A stretch of 6,690 nucleotides of DNA from Bacteroidales bacterium (GCA_028696755.1 JAQVGK010000043.1:1-6690); one strand, 5' to 3'; shown: positions 1 through 6,259, numbered from the stretch's first letter. Numbers and translations: made by a program. The notes: generated by a model not told the origin, from the letters alone.

Positions 1-15
1 TTTAGGTTAATAAGT

Positions 16-23
16 TAAATTTG
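16..23 (+). promoter_or_regulatory. -7 promoter element for the pseudokinase gene
   Basis: TAAATTTG is an exact match to the Bacteroidota -7 consensus TAnnTTTG. It ends 19 bases before the ATG at 43, which would give a leader of roughly a dozen bases. The matching -33 element would lie beyond the left edge, so only half the promoter can be seen. Confidence 0.5.
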
Positions 24-42
24 TGTCAATCAAATTTCTTCC

Positions 43-1431
43 ATGATGCAAACATTAGTAAGAGGATATAATTTAGTACGACAAGTTTATGCAAACGAAC
101 TTTTCAGGATTTGCGAAGCCTCACATTCGGTTTTACAGGGGCAGCAGCTTAGAATAACTGTAATAAACAATTATTTTTCTGAGATTAGAGAGGTAAGAAG
201 CGAATTTAATGCATCTGCTTTCCGTTTAGGTTTTGCCGAACATCCTTACATCATTCGAAATATTGATATGATAGAGGAAAATGATGTGCTAGCCATTTTA
301 TCTGAGGATATTTCACTGCGCAACTCTTCAACTTTTGTAAATAGTCTTTCGCGAGATGAAAAAATGGAGTTTGTGATGAAAATTATGGAAGCTCTCATTT
401 ATTTAAACGATCGTAAAATTTTCCATCTCTCGCCTGAGCCAGAGGATATTTTAATTGATGAAAACAATAATCCCCGCTTGTGCAATTACGGTCTAGCTGA
501 TATTTTTCTAAAAATTAAAAATGAAGAGGATAGGGCTGTAGTTTTATCAAATTTTAAGTATGCTGCCCCCGAATTACATGCTAAAAACTGTTGCGGCGAC
601 GAAAAAGCAGAAGTTTTCGCCTTTGGTAAGTACCTAAAGACTGTTTTTGGTGAAGATGATACAATAATAAATAAAATTGTTGATGTTGCAACAAATCCTG
701 ATCGTAATAAAAGATTTCGGAATCTTAATGATCTTGGTAAAGCAATAACTAATCCTGAAAAGCTTGAAACATACATTCCCGAAACTGTAAGCGAACATAT
801 ACCGCAAACTCAGACAGCTTACTTCGAAACGCCAGAGGAGAGATTGAAGGTTTTAAATGATGACGATACTGTAAAGAGATATACTCAGGCTAAGGAAAAT
901 ATGAATCAAATTCTCGACGAAATCGAAAATGAGAAAAAGCCTGAGCCACCAAAACAAACTCACTCACAAAACTCGGCAGCCCAACAGCAGCAAGTCCCGC
1001 CATTTCAGCAACAACAGCAAAAACAACAGCAAGCTCCTCCGGTTCAACAGCAGCAGCAAAATACAAATCAATACACTCAGAAACAGCAGCAGCAAACAGA
1101 TTATAACAGAACCCGCGAGGCAATTCGACAGTCTGCATATCAACAGCAAAGTCAGACAAATACTCCAAAACCTGCAATAAATACTACTGCAGTTGTTGTT
1201 TTAGGATTTTTATCGATAATATTCGGATTTATCTTTTCACTGGTTGGATTTGTCCTTGCTATTGTTGGCTTTAATAATGCTAGCAACAATAAAAAGAAAG
1301 CTGCAAAAATGGGACGACAACTATCTACGAATGAAATAAACACTCAGACAATTGGAATTGTTTTATGTGTAATCGGGTTAATCGTTTCTATTGGTAATTT
1401 TCTAGCTTTTCTTGGATCAACTTTCGGGTGA
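43..1431 (+). CDS. membrane-anchored pseudokinase with Gln-rich linker and DUF4190-like tail
   Basis: This is a 462-residue protein with a kinase-like N-terminal domain (about 8-245), a Gln-rich linker (about 305-371) and two hydrophobic segments (about 383-410 and 436-458) resembling the DUF4190 membrane domain. The kinase fold shows in an activation-segment APE (175-177) and an EVFAFG helix (190-195) equivalent to the usual DV.SFG. Catalytic residues are missing: the VAIK lysine position reads Asn42, HRD reads HLS (128-130), the catalytic-loop Asn reads Asp135, DFG reads NYG (148-150), and the Gly-rich loop has no glycines. Phosphotransfer is therefore unlikely, and a binding or scaffold role in the cytoplasm beside the inner membrane is inferred. 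The start is ATG 43; a second ATG follows at once, and TAA at 16-18 closes the frame upstream. The gene ends 5 bp from the convergent next gene. The partner or ligand is unknown. Confidence 0.85.
   Translation: MMQTLVRGYNLVRQVYANELFRICEASHSVLQGQQLRITVINNYFSEIREVRSEFNASAFRLGFAEHPYIIRNIDMIEENDVLAILSEDISLRNSSTFVNSLSRDEKMEFVMKIMEALIYLNDRKIFHLSPEPEDILIDENNNPRLCNYGLADIFLKIKNEEDRAVVLSNFKYAAPELHAKNCCGDEKAEVFAFGKYLKTVFGEDDTIINKIVDVATNPDRNKRFRNLNDLGKAITNPEKLETYIPETVSEHIPQTQTAYFETPEERLKVLNDDDTVKRYTQAKENMNQILDEIENEKKPEPPKQTHSQNSAAQQQQVPPFQQQQQKQQQAPPVQQQQQNTNQYTQKQQQQTDYNRTREAIRQSAYQQQSQTNTPKPAINTTAVVVLGFLSIIFGFIFSLVGFVLAIVGFNNASNNKKKAAKMGRQLSTNEINTQTIGIVLCVIGLIVSIGNFLAFLGSTFG
955..1155 (+). repeat. poly-glutamine low-complexity coding repeat
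   Basis: About 67 codons (residues 305-371) are dominated by CAG and CAA, with runs of four to five Gln separated by Pro, Lys, Ala and Asn. The two Gln codons are mixed irregularly, so this looks like selection for a Gln-rich linker rather than recent slippage of one trinucleotide. It joins the kinase-like domain to the membrane segments. Confidence 0.8.
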
Positions 1432-1436
1432 TAAAA

Positions 1437-2597
1437 TTACCCTGTGTGCTTTGCCAACTTGCTGTCTAATATTATATTTTGCAATGGCTTAAAGTGCTTT
1501 TTACTTTGAGGGAATTTTGTTGGATCAGAATCCATAATTGTATTTACTTCGCTACTGTACTTTTTTAAGTAAATTGTTATAGAAGCTGATGTACGAGCAG
1601 GTTCCAAATACACAGCGACATTTTCGCCTGTCGGTTTTTCTTTATTTGCAATACAGCGTTTTACCGCATTTTCAAGATTGTTAAGGTAGATTTCAATCTT
1701 ATAAATATCTTCGGCCTCGTTTACTTTTTTCTTTAAAGAATTTTCGTTTGATGAACCCAGAATATCCGAAACCGTGAACTGTAAATACTCTTCTTCAATA
1801 GTGATAATAGACTTTCCGACTGCTGAGTTTAAATTATAGGCATAAATGGCGGCATTCTCTACAATACTCTGCAATCTTGGTAAATCTGAGCTAAAATCCT
1901 TTAACGATTCTATGCACTCATCGGTGAACTCAAAACTGCATCCGTAGCTTTCCGAAAGACCTGAAATAAAATTGCGCGCTAAAACCACCATGTTCTTGTG
2001 ATGATCGTTGCTTAATTGTTTTAATTTATCCTTATAAACCTTAACCGAATCAATTGCAGAGCGTGTTTTTATTGTAAAATTGCGGAATGTGTCCCTGTCA
2101 TTGTATGCCTGAGTAATGACCGATGTACACGACTTGTACAGAATGTTGCCAATTAGAGTTTTATTTTCAGCATTTAAACTGATTCTGCTGGTCTCTATTC
2201 CAAAAATACCAAGGCCAGAACGGAAAAATACGTAAATAACATCGTTTTGTCCATCGTACTGCGACAAAAAACGCATGCTCAAAACCAAATGATCTTCTTC
2301 TTGCAAAATGCTGAACTGAATGTTTTTCTGACCAGTCTTGGTAACATTAAGCAATGCTTCAGGATCCATTTCCCAATTATACTGAATCTTTTTAGGCTTA
2401 CGAATATCACTTACATTTAGCAAATCTTCGTCATCTTTAATCTCTTTAATAATTAAGTCGGAATTCTTGTAGTCGGCTCTGAAAAGGCGAGAATCAACAG
2501 ATGCAAAATAACAATGCATGTCTGCACCTGCTGGTATCAGAGATGAAAGATGTTTAATTAAAACAATCCCAGGCTCTTTGTTGAAGGAAAATTCCAA
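1437..2597 (-). CDS. regulator-like protein: GAF-like, NtrC lid-like and HTH-like regions, no ATPase core
   Basis: This is a 386-residue protein without a signal peptide or membrane segment. Residues 1-165 are mixed alpha/beta and could be a GAF-like sensor. Residues 170-200 are a charged helical linker. Residues 201-275 resemble the helical lid that follows the AAA+ core in sigma-54 activators (phrases such as LPRLQSIVENAAIYA at 239-253, then ITIEEEYL). Residues 300-350 could fold as a helix-turn-helix. No Walker A, Walker B or GAFTGA motif is present, so it cannot be a normal sigma-54 activator. The start is TTG at 2597: an in-frame TAA lies only two codons upstream, and the promoter at 2622-2653 gives a short leader. 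The alternative is ATG at 2519, which would drop 26 residues. It is divergent from the FtsA-like gene, and it may bind the shared upstream repeats. The domain calls are by eye and tentative. Confidence 0.75.
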   Translation of the reverse strand: MEFSFNKEPGIVLIKHLSSLIPAGADMHCYFASVDSRLFRADYKNSDLIIKEIKDDEDLLNVSDIRKPKKIQYNWEMDPEALLNVTKTGQKNIQFSILQEEDHLVLSMRFLSQYDGQNDVIYVFFRSGLGIFGIETSRISLNAENKTLIGNILYKSCTSVITQAYNDRDTFRNFTIKTRSAIDSVKVYKDKLKQLSNDHHKNMVVLARNFISGLSESYGCSFEFTDECIESLKDFSSDLPRLQSIVENAAIYAYNLNSAVGKSIITIEEEYLQFTVSDILGSSNENSLKKKVNEAEDIYKIEIYLNNLENAVKRCIANKEKPTGENVAVYLEPARTSASITIYLKKYSSEVNTIMDSDPTKFPQSKKHFKPLQNIILDSKLAKHTG

Positions 2598-2621
2598 GTA
2601 ATATTAAGTTATAACTGTTTA

Positions 2622-2653
2622 CAAAATTAAGCAACTTAATCTAATTAAGCAAA
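2622..2653 (-). promoter_or_regulatory. Bacteroidota-type promoter for the 1437-2597 gene
   Basis: Read on the minus strand, TTTG (2653-2650) and TAATTTTG (2629-2622) match the -33 and -7 consensus, with a 20-bp spacer inside the known 19-21 bp range. Transcription would start near 2615, some 18 bases before the TTG start codon. This favours that start over the internal ATG at 2519. An inverted ATTAAG/CTTAAT repeat overlaps the -7 element, a typical repressor position. Confidence 0.65.
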
Positions 2654-2668
2654 TTTATTTTACACTTT

Positions 2669-2682
2669 ATTAAGCGCTTAAT
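2669..2682. promoter_or_regulatory. perfect 14-bp palindrome, probable operator
   Basis: ATTAAGCGCTTAAT is a perfect palindrome lying upstream of the leftward promoter and near the middle of the divergent region. It is built from the same half-site found six more times nearby. It probably binds a dimeric regulator; which one is unknown. Confidence 0.55.
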
Positions 2683-2805
2683 TAAAAACTTAAGGCATTT
2701 TTAAAGTCCAACTTAATGTCAAACCTTTGATAATTAACGATTATTGCATTAGGAAAATTTTTTAATAAAATATTGAAACTTAATAAAACAACTAAAAGTT
2801 AAGCT

Positions 2806-3969
2806 ATGGAAAAGAAAGTATTTGTTAATGTAAATTCAGATTCGATACAGGTTTATGGATTCGAAAAAAGTAAAATTGTTTCGTTTGAGGAAAAGGGAAT
2901 ACGCAATCCTCAGCCAGCGATAATTGCAATTTTGATAAGGGAATGTCTCGATGAATTATTATTGTCGGATAAAGATGTTGTTATAATTCCTGGTCCAGAA
3001 TACATAATCTGTTCGGAAAAGATAACAGGTCACGTTAAAAAGACCGCAAATCAGGAAACGGTAACTGATGATTGCTTAATCAGAGTTACTAAACCCGATT
3101 CTCTAAACGAGAGCTTTATACGCCGCACAAGATACATTTCGGATGGTAAATCTGTTAAGAACTTTGAAGCGCTGCCATTGTTGCAAAAGTACTTTGCTAA
3201 TCGTAAAACTGTTGCTTACGACAATTTGTTTATGAATCAGATTTGTGAGAATCTAAATAAAAACGAAATTACTGTTACTGGTATCGTTCCTATGGATTTC
3301 TTTCTAAAAAAGCGCACTGCCAAGAGATTGGTAAATTTCAGAATTGGTAAAAATAATAGCAATATTTCTGTTTCAGAATCAGGATTTATCACAACAACTG
3401 CTTCGTTTGAGTTAGGAACCGACAAAATTATTTCTGATATAAGTAACAACTTTAATGTGTCAGTTGCTACAGCTGTAAAGCTGCTCGACAAATTCGGATT
3501 TGTCTTTCTGCCAACAAAATATCACAACGTTGTTATCGACATTCCTATTTATGGCAGCCTCATGCAAAGTATTCCTTTGACCGACTTAACATTTTGCATC
3601 AGAGAGTCGCTTAAAGAGATTTATTCGGGTATTATTTCAATTTTATCGGCAAAAGTCAGAGATTATTACCTCGATTCGGAATTTTGCTGCGACAACTTTC
3701 TAAAGGTTAATGGTGCTGACAAACTCTTTGAATTAATGCTAAATTCTGACATTAGATTTGTTGAAAATGATTCAAACTCATTTCAAGCATTTAATAGTAT
3801 TTACGACAGTTTAGCTAAAGCTGATATTAAGGATATGGAAACAATTAAGGAAAATCTTGTTCCGCAGCAAGTGCAAGAAGAAACAGAGCATGTTCCATTT
3901 ATGGAAAGGATAGGAGGAATCCTGAATTCTAAAATTAAGTCATTACTTCTGGAACCAGAGTTTCAGTAG
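2806..3969 (+). CDS. FtsA/PilM-like actin-fold protein with degenerate nucleotide-binding loops
   Basis: This 387-residue cytoplasmic protein follows the layout of FtsA and PilM, the actin-like proteins that tether division rings or pilus machinery to the membrane. The clearest match is residues 177-231: a strand and loop equal to the phosphate-2 segment, then ELGTDKIISDISNNFNVSV and an AVKLLDKFG helix, as in FtsA's G-G-..-T-.-DI-..-AE-.-LK-..-G pattern. The ATP loops are eroded: phosphate-1 reads VNVNSDSIQV (7-16), phosphate-2 reads RIGKNNSNI (179-187) and the adenosine loop reads VNGADKL (301-307) where TGGGA is usual. Residues 364-383 could form an amphipathic helix like FtsA's membrane-targeting tip. 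It is slightly shorter than E. coli FtsA (420). There is no ftsQ or ftsZ beside it, so it is a paralogue rather than the cell-division gene. ATG 2806 is the first start after the divergent regulatory region. The family assignment is fairly secure; the role is unknown. Confidence 0.8.
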   Translation: MEKKVFVNVNSDSIQVYGFEKSKIVSFEEKGIRNPQPAIIAILIRECLDELLLSDKDVVIIPGPEYIICSEKITGHVKKTANQETVTDDCLIRVTKPDSLNESFIRRTRYISDGKSVKNFEALPLLQKYFANRKTVAYDNLFMNQICENLNKNEITVTGIVPMDFFLKKRTAKRLVNFRIGKNNSNISVSESGFITTTASFELGTDKIISDISNNFNVSVATAVKLLDKFGFVFLPTKYHNVVIDIPIYGSLMQSIPLTDLTFCIRESLKEIYSGIISILSAKVRDYYLDSEFCCDNFLKVNGADKLFELMLNSDIRFVENDSNSFQAFNSIYDSLAKADIKDMETIKENLVPQQVQEETEHVPFMERIGGILNSKIKSLLLEPEFQ

Positions 3970-3971
3970 AA

Positions 3972-4037
3972 TTTGTGAGCAGTGGAAGGTAAGCGGTCTT
4001 ACAACTGACGTACCAACCACTGATTAATGCTTACAAA
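3972..4037. repeat. extended imperfect hairpin between convergent genes
   Basis: Paired segments run 3972-3980 with 4029-4037 (one G-U), 3981-3985 with 4017-4021, 3988-3991 with 4011-4014 across an AA/AA internal loop, and optionally 3994-3997 with 4004-4007. The only large interruption is a 7-base bulge at 4022-4028. It lies 3 bases after the FtsA-like stop and 8 bases before the methyltransferase stop. Neither strand has a U-tract after the hairpin, so it is not a standard terminator. It may be a palindromic repeat or a stabilising 3' structure. Confidence 0.5.
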
Positions 4038-4044
4038 AAAAATA

Positions 4045-4617
4045 CTATTTCTCTGAGATTACAGCAAAATGATTTTTAAATCCTTCGTGAATAGCAATGT
4101 TTTTAAAACCTGCATTCTTTAAATCTTCGATAACTGTTTCGGTTTTGATTCTGTGCGAGATAGGAGGACCAACTTCTATTTCAGGATTTTGATCAGCAGA
4201 CCAATCAATGATAAGGAGTTTTGCGCCGGGTTTAAGTGTTTTGTAAACATTTTTTAGCCATTTTTGAGGTGTTTTCATCTCATGATAAACAGCAATGCTC
4301 CATGCAGCGACTAAATCGTTTTCGGCAAACGGCATTTCGTTATCTTCAATTTGCAATGGAAAAACATTTGCACATTCGAGATTATCATACATTTCTTCAA
4401 TCATCAGTTCTTCAATGTCTAGTGCAAATATTCGAGACTCAGGATATGAATCGGCAATAGGATAGGTGAGAAATCCTGTTCCTGCGCCATAATCAGCCAT
4501 GTTTCCACTTATGTTTTCTCCGAGTATATTAACAATTTTGTCAATAGGAATAAATTGCAAGCGCTGAGGATTATTTAGTTTTTTCTTATTGACTGGGTTA
4601 AATTTTTTATCTTCCAT
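4045..4617 (-). CDS. class I SAM-dependent methyltransferase
   Basis: This 190-residue single-domain protein has the Rossmann-type methyltransferase fold. Motif I is DYGAGTG (42-48), the SAM-binding glycine loop. The acidic residue for the ribose is Asp67 in FALDIE. Motif III-like text is DLVAAWSIAVYHEM (101-114), and LKPGAKLLIIDWS (128-140) is the usual post-motif strand and turn. The N-terminal stretch NPVNKKKLNNPQRLQFIP is typical of a family of short stand-alone bacterial methyltransferases. The substrate cannot be told from sequence; a small molecule is as likely as a protein or RNA. ATG 4617 is preceded by a promoter-like sequence that leaves a leader of about 12 bases. The gene converges on the FtsA-like gene and lies downstream of the porin terminator, so it is probably transcribed alone. 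Confidence 0.88.
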   Translation of the reverse strand: MEDKKFNPVNKKKLNNPQRLQFIPIDKIVNILGENISGNMADYGAGTGFLTYPIADSYPESRIFALDIEELMIEEMYDNLECANVFPLQIEDNEMPFAENDLVAAWSIAVYHEMKTPQKWLKNVYKTLKPGAKLLIIDWSADQNPEIEVGPPISHRIKTETVIEDLKNAGFKNIAIHEGFKNHFAVISEK

Positions 4618-4634
4618 TTTTTTAATTTTGACAG

Positions 4635-4664
4635 CAAAGTTAATTATTTAGGGATTATTACAAA
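4635..4664 (-). promoter_or_regulatory. promoter for the methyltransferase gene
   Basis: On the minus strand TAACTTTG (4642-4635) is an exact -7 match. TTTG at 4664-4661 is a -33 candidate with an 18-bp spacer, one base short of the usual range. The predicted leader is about a dozen bases. The -33 and part of the -7 lie inside the inverted-repeat element described separately. Confidence 0.5.
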
Positions 4665-4826
4665 ACCAAATTACCTGTGTTGTAATCGGTAATCGGTTAT
4701 CTGTGATCAGTGAGATTTTAATTGTAAGGTCGCTTTAACTTATTATAATTCTACGTAAAAAAATGATAATCTCTTGAATTAACAACCCGATTACTGATTA
4801 CACAATACCTGTAACCTAAATAATTA
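4641..4826. repeat. inverted-repeat element with heptamer tandem arms
   Basis: TAATTATTTAGG at 4641-4652 recurs inverted at 4815-4826, 12 of 12 bases. Inside, the left arm holds consecutive 7-bp units TAATCGG (4683), TAATCGG (4690), TTATCTG (4697) and TGATCAG (4704). The right arm, read on the minus strand, holds ATTTAGG, TTACAGG, TATTGTG, TAATCAG and TAATCGG (4821 down to 4787). The arms therefore pair imperfectly around a roughly 75-bp AT-rich centre with no ORF. It fills most of the gap between the methyltransferase start and the porin stop and resembles a small non-autonomous palindromic element. Confidence 0.6.
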
Positions 4827-4849
4827 CGAGCAAAGTTAAGTATTCAAAC

Positions 4850-4880
4850 AAAAAAAGCCGGCTTTTTGTTCCGACTTTTT
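4850..4880 (-). terminator. rho-independent terminator of the porin gene
   Basis: On the minus strand AAAAAGTCGG pairs with CCGGCTTTTT around a 9-base loop (one G-U pair), ending in a seven-base U-tract at 4856-4850. It lies about 20 bases past the porin stop codon. Confidence 0.8.
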
Positions 4881-4901
4881 CTGCAATCAATATTTTTAGG
4901 T

Positions 4902-6170
4902 TTAGAAGTGATAATAAACTCCTAATAAAAATCTTACATTAGCAACTTCTTCAGCGTTTTGTGGAACTCCATTAGCGTCATAAGTTCCATCGCCATATCC
5001 AGCAACAGTGTATTCAACCTCTGCACCTACTTGAAATTTGCCAGCGAAATAGTTTACTCTTGGCGAAACTCTGTATAAATGTTCGATGTTAGTTGCAAGT
5101 CCGCCAGGAACTCCGATAATAGCTTTTGCTGCACCAAGATTTTGGTTATATCCAGCAAAAACACCAAATTGCCATACTTTTCCGGTTGATGAAATGTCAA
5201 TCCATCCGGCAGCAGTTCTTGTTGGGATATAACTAACATCAGCAATAGCAGCATTAACAGTATCAAGAACAGCATAACCTCCAGGAATAAACATTTCGTT
5301 TCCGTTCTCTGCATATACAGCGGATAATTTAATATTTACAGGTTTAAATTTTTTCTGGATATAAAATGCTCCAGATAAAGATGAAACGGTTTGATCGGTT
5401 ACATAACCTGTTGCAGTTGTGAGCGAAGGCTGAATAGTTTTGTAGTTAACTGCAAATCCAGTATTGAAAGAAGTTTCTTTTTCTTTATTGGCAACACCAT
5501 AGTTTAAATGGAGATTGAAAGCAGGCATTTCGGCAAATCTGATGTAATTTGTAGAGGCTACGCCTGCAATATTTCGTGATGCAAAATCTCTTTCGCCAAA
5601 AGCGGTAGCAGCAATTTTAAAGTTTCCAAATTTGTATGAATAGCGGATCTGCGGATTTCTTGAGAATGGCTGAAAACCAATACCTGTATTAAACGATACT
5701 GTTCCTGGGAAACATTCTAAAACAAACATCGGATGCCAGAACTGACCAGTCATTAATTCTGCTTTATCCCAGTTAAGTTTTATAATCGCATGACGCAATC
5801 TAAATCCGTTGATGTCGGCATCTGAATGACCAAAGAATTCACCTTCGAACATTCCCGAAGTTTTTGCACCAAGAGCATCTGGACCGGATATTTTTGCAGT
5901 CAGACGTGTCTGAATAGCAAGAAAGTGAAAACTACCATGATCGTTAATGTCAACTCCGTTTGGGTCCAAAACTGGAGCCGTTGGCCACATTGCTAAATGA
6001 CCTTCGCGAGCACTTACAATCTGACGAGAATCGTAATAAAAGTCGTTTTTTACATAACCACTAAAAGTAACTCCGAAAACTTTATCCTTGTCGGCAGTTT
6101 GTGCAAATAATGGTTGAGAAACCATCGCAACTGCGAAAAGAACAACAAAAATCTGTAAAAATTTCTTCAT
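4902..6170 (-). CDS. DcaP-like outer-membrane porin
   Basis: This 422-residue protein has a clear Sec signal peptide (MKK, hydrophobic core, cleavage after LFA, mature Gln24) and ends in YYHF, the terminal aromatic residue expected of a beta-barrel protein. Alternating short hydrophobic strands run throughout. Family-like motifs are GYVKNDFYYDSR (38-49), FLAIQTRL (83-90), EGEFFG (109-114), FRLRHAIIKL (123-132) and TGQFWHPMF (141-149), matching the DcaP-like porin group and its Bacteroidota relatives. The role is probably passive uptake of small solutes across the outer membrane; no SusC/SusD partner is adjacent and the substrate is unknown. ATG 6170 starts the signal peptide and lies about 28 bases below a -7 element. 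The gene is flanked by its own promoter and terminator, so it is monocistronic. A shadow frame inside it is not a gene. Confidence 0.9.
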   Translation of the reverse strand: MKKFLQIFVVLFAVAMVSQPLFAQTADKDKVFGVTFSGYVKNDFYYDSRQIVSAREGHLAMWPTAPVLDPNGVDINDHGSFHFLAIQTRLTAKISGPDALGAKTSGMFEGEFFGHSDADINGFRLRHAIIKLNWDKAELMTGQFWHPMFVLECFPGTVSFNTGIGFQPFSRNPQIRYSYKFGNFKIAATAFGERDFASRNIAGVASTNYIRFAEMPAFNLHLNYGVANKEKETSFNTGFAVNYKTIQPSLTTATGYVTDQTVSSLSGAFYIQKKFKPVNIKLSAVYAENGNEMFIPGGYAVLDTVNAAIADVSYIPTRTAAGWIDISSTGKVWQFGVFAGYNQNLGAAKAIIGVPGGLATNIEHLYRVSPRVNYFAGKFQVGAEVEYTVAGYGDGTYDANGVPQNAEEVANVRFLLGVYYHF

Positions 6171-6197
6171 AATTTCTGAATTTTAGGTTTTGATGCC

Positions 6198-6227
6198 CAA
6201 AAGTAGAAACTTAATTTTTAACTGAAA
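6198..6227 (-). promoter_or_regulatory. promoter for the porin gene
   Basis: On the minus strand TACTTTTG (6205-6198) is an exact -7 match, and TTTC (6227-6224) is a 3-of-4 match to -33 with an 18-bp spacer. The predicted leader is about 20 bases. A CTTAAT motif, the half-site clustered at 2603-2784, lies in the spacer at 6210-6215. Confidence 0.5.
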
Positions 6228-6236
6228 CAGATTTTT

Positions 6237-6259
6237 TTTACAAAAAAGTTGTTTGTAAA
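6237..6259. promoter_or_regulatory. 8-bp perfect inverted repeat upstream of the porin promoter
   Basis: TTTACAAA (6237-6244) and TTTGTAAA (6252-6259) are perfect inverted copies separated by 7 bases, starting about 10 bases upstream of the -33 candidate. No U-tract follows on either strand, so a protein-binding site is more likely than a terminator. Confidence 0.35.

Larger units (their letters stand above)
2603..2784. promoter_or_regulatory. cluster of eight ATTAAG/CTTAAT half-sites in a divergent promoter region
   Basis: ATTAAG occurs at 2603, 2626, 2644 and 2669, and its reverse complement CTTAAT at 2635, 2677, 2712 and 2779. Two pairs form inverted repeats: 2626-2640 with a 3-base centre and 2669-2682 with a 2-base centre. 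By eye I found only about nine copies in the rest of the window. The 208-bp gap 2598-2805 has no gene. Its plus side has only weak promoter matches for the FtsA-like gene (AAATATTG at 2768-2775 or AACCTTTG at 2722-2729). Confidence 0.55.
4633..4839. repeat. 11-bp direct repeats flanking the heptamer element
   Basis: AGCAAAGTTAA occurs at 4633-4643 and again at 4829-4839, just outside the two ends of the inverted repeat (the left copy overlaps it by 3 bases). This could be a target-site duplication. The 11-mer also contains the minus-strand -7 promoter motif TAACTTTG, so independent promoter remnants are an alternative. Confidence 0.4.

Noticed and set aside
890..1180. Open frames in both strands across the Gln-rich segment
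   Set aside because: They arise because CAG/CAA repeats lack stops in other frames; their translations are low-complexity Leu, Ser or Asn strings with no start context.
2700..2805. Clear promoter for the FtsA-like gene
   Set aside because: The best -7 candidates miss one or two consensus bases and none has a -33 partner at 19-21 bp, so no firm call was made.
3237..3491. Open frame of 84 codons on the minus strand
   Set aside because: It is antisense to the conserved phosphate-2 region of the FtsA-like gene and has no promoter or family signal.
2806..3969. Assignment as the essential division gene ftsA
   Set aside because: Nucleotide loops are degenerate and no ftsQ, ftsZ or mur genes are adjacent, so a paralogue is more likely.
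3972..4037. tRNA or intrinsic terminator
   Set aside because: There is no cloverleaf or T-loop sequence for a tRNA, and no U-tract follows the hairpin on either strand.
4236..4460. Open frame of 74 codons on the plus strand
   Set aside because: It lies fully inside the well-supported methyltransferase gene on the other strand, and its product has no recognisable feature.
5054..5314. Open frame of 86 codons on the minus strand
   Set aside because: It is a shifted frame within the porin gene, with a Leu-rich composition typical of shadow frames.
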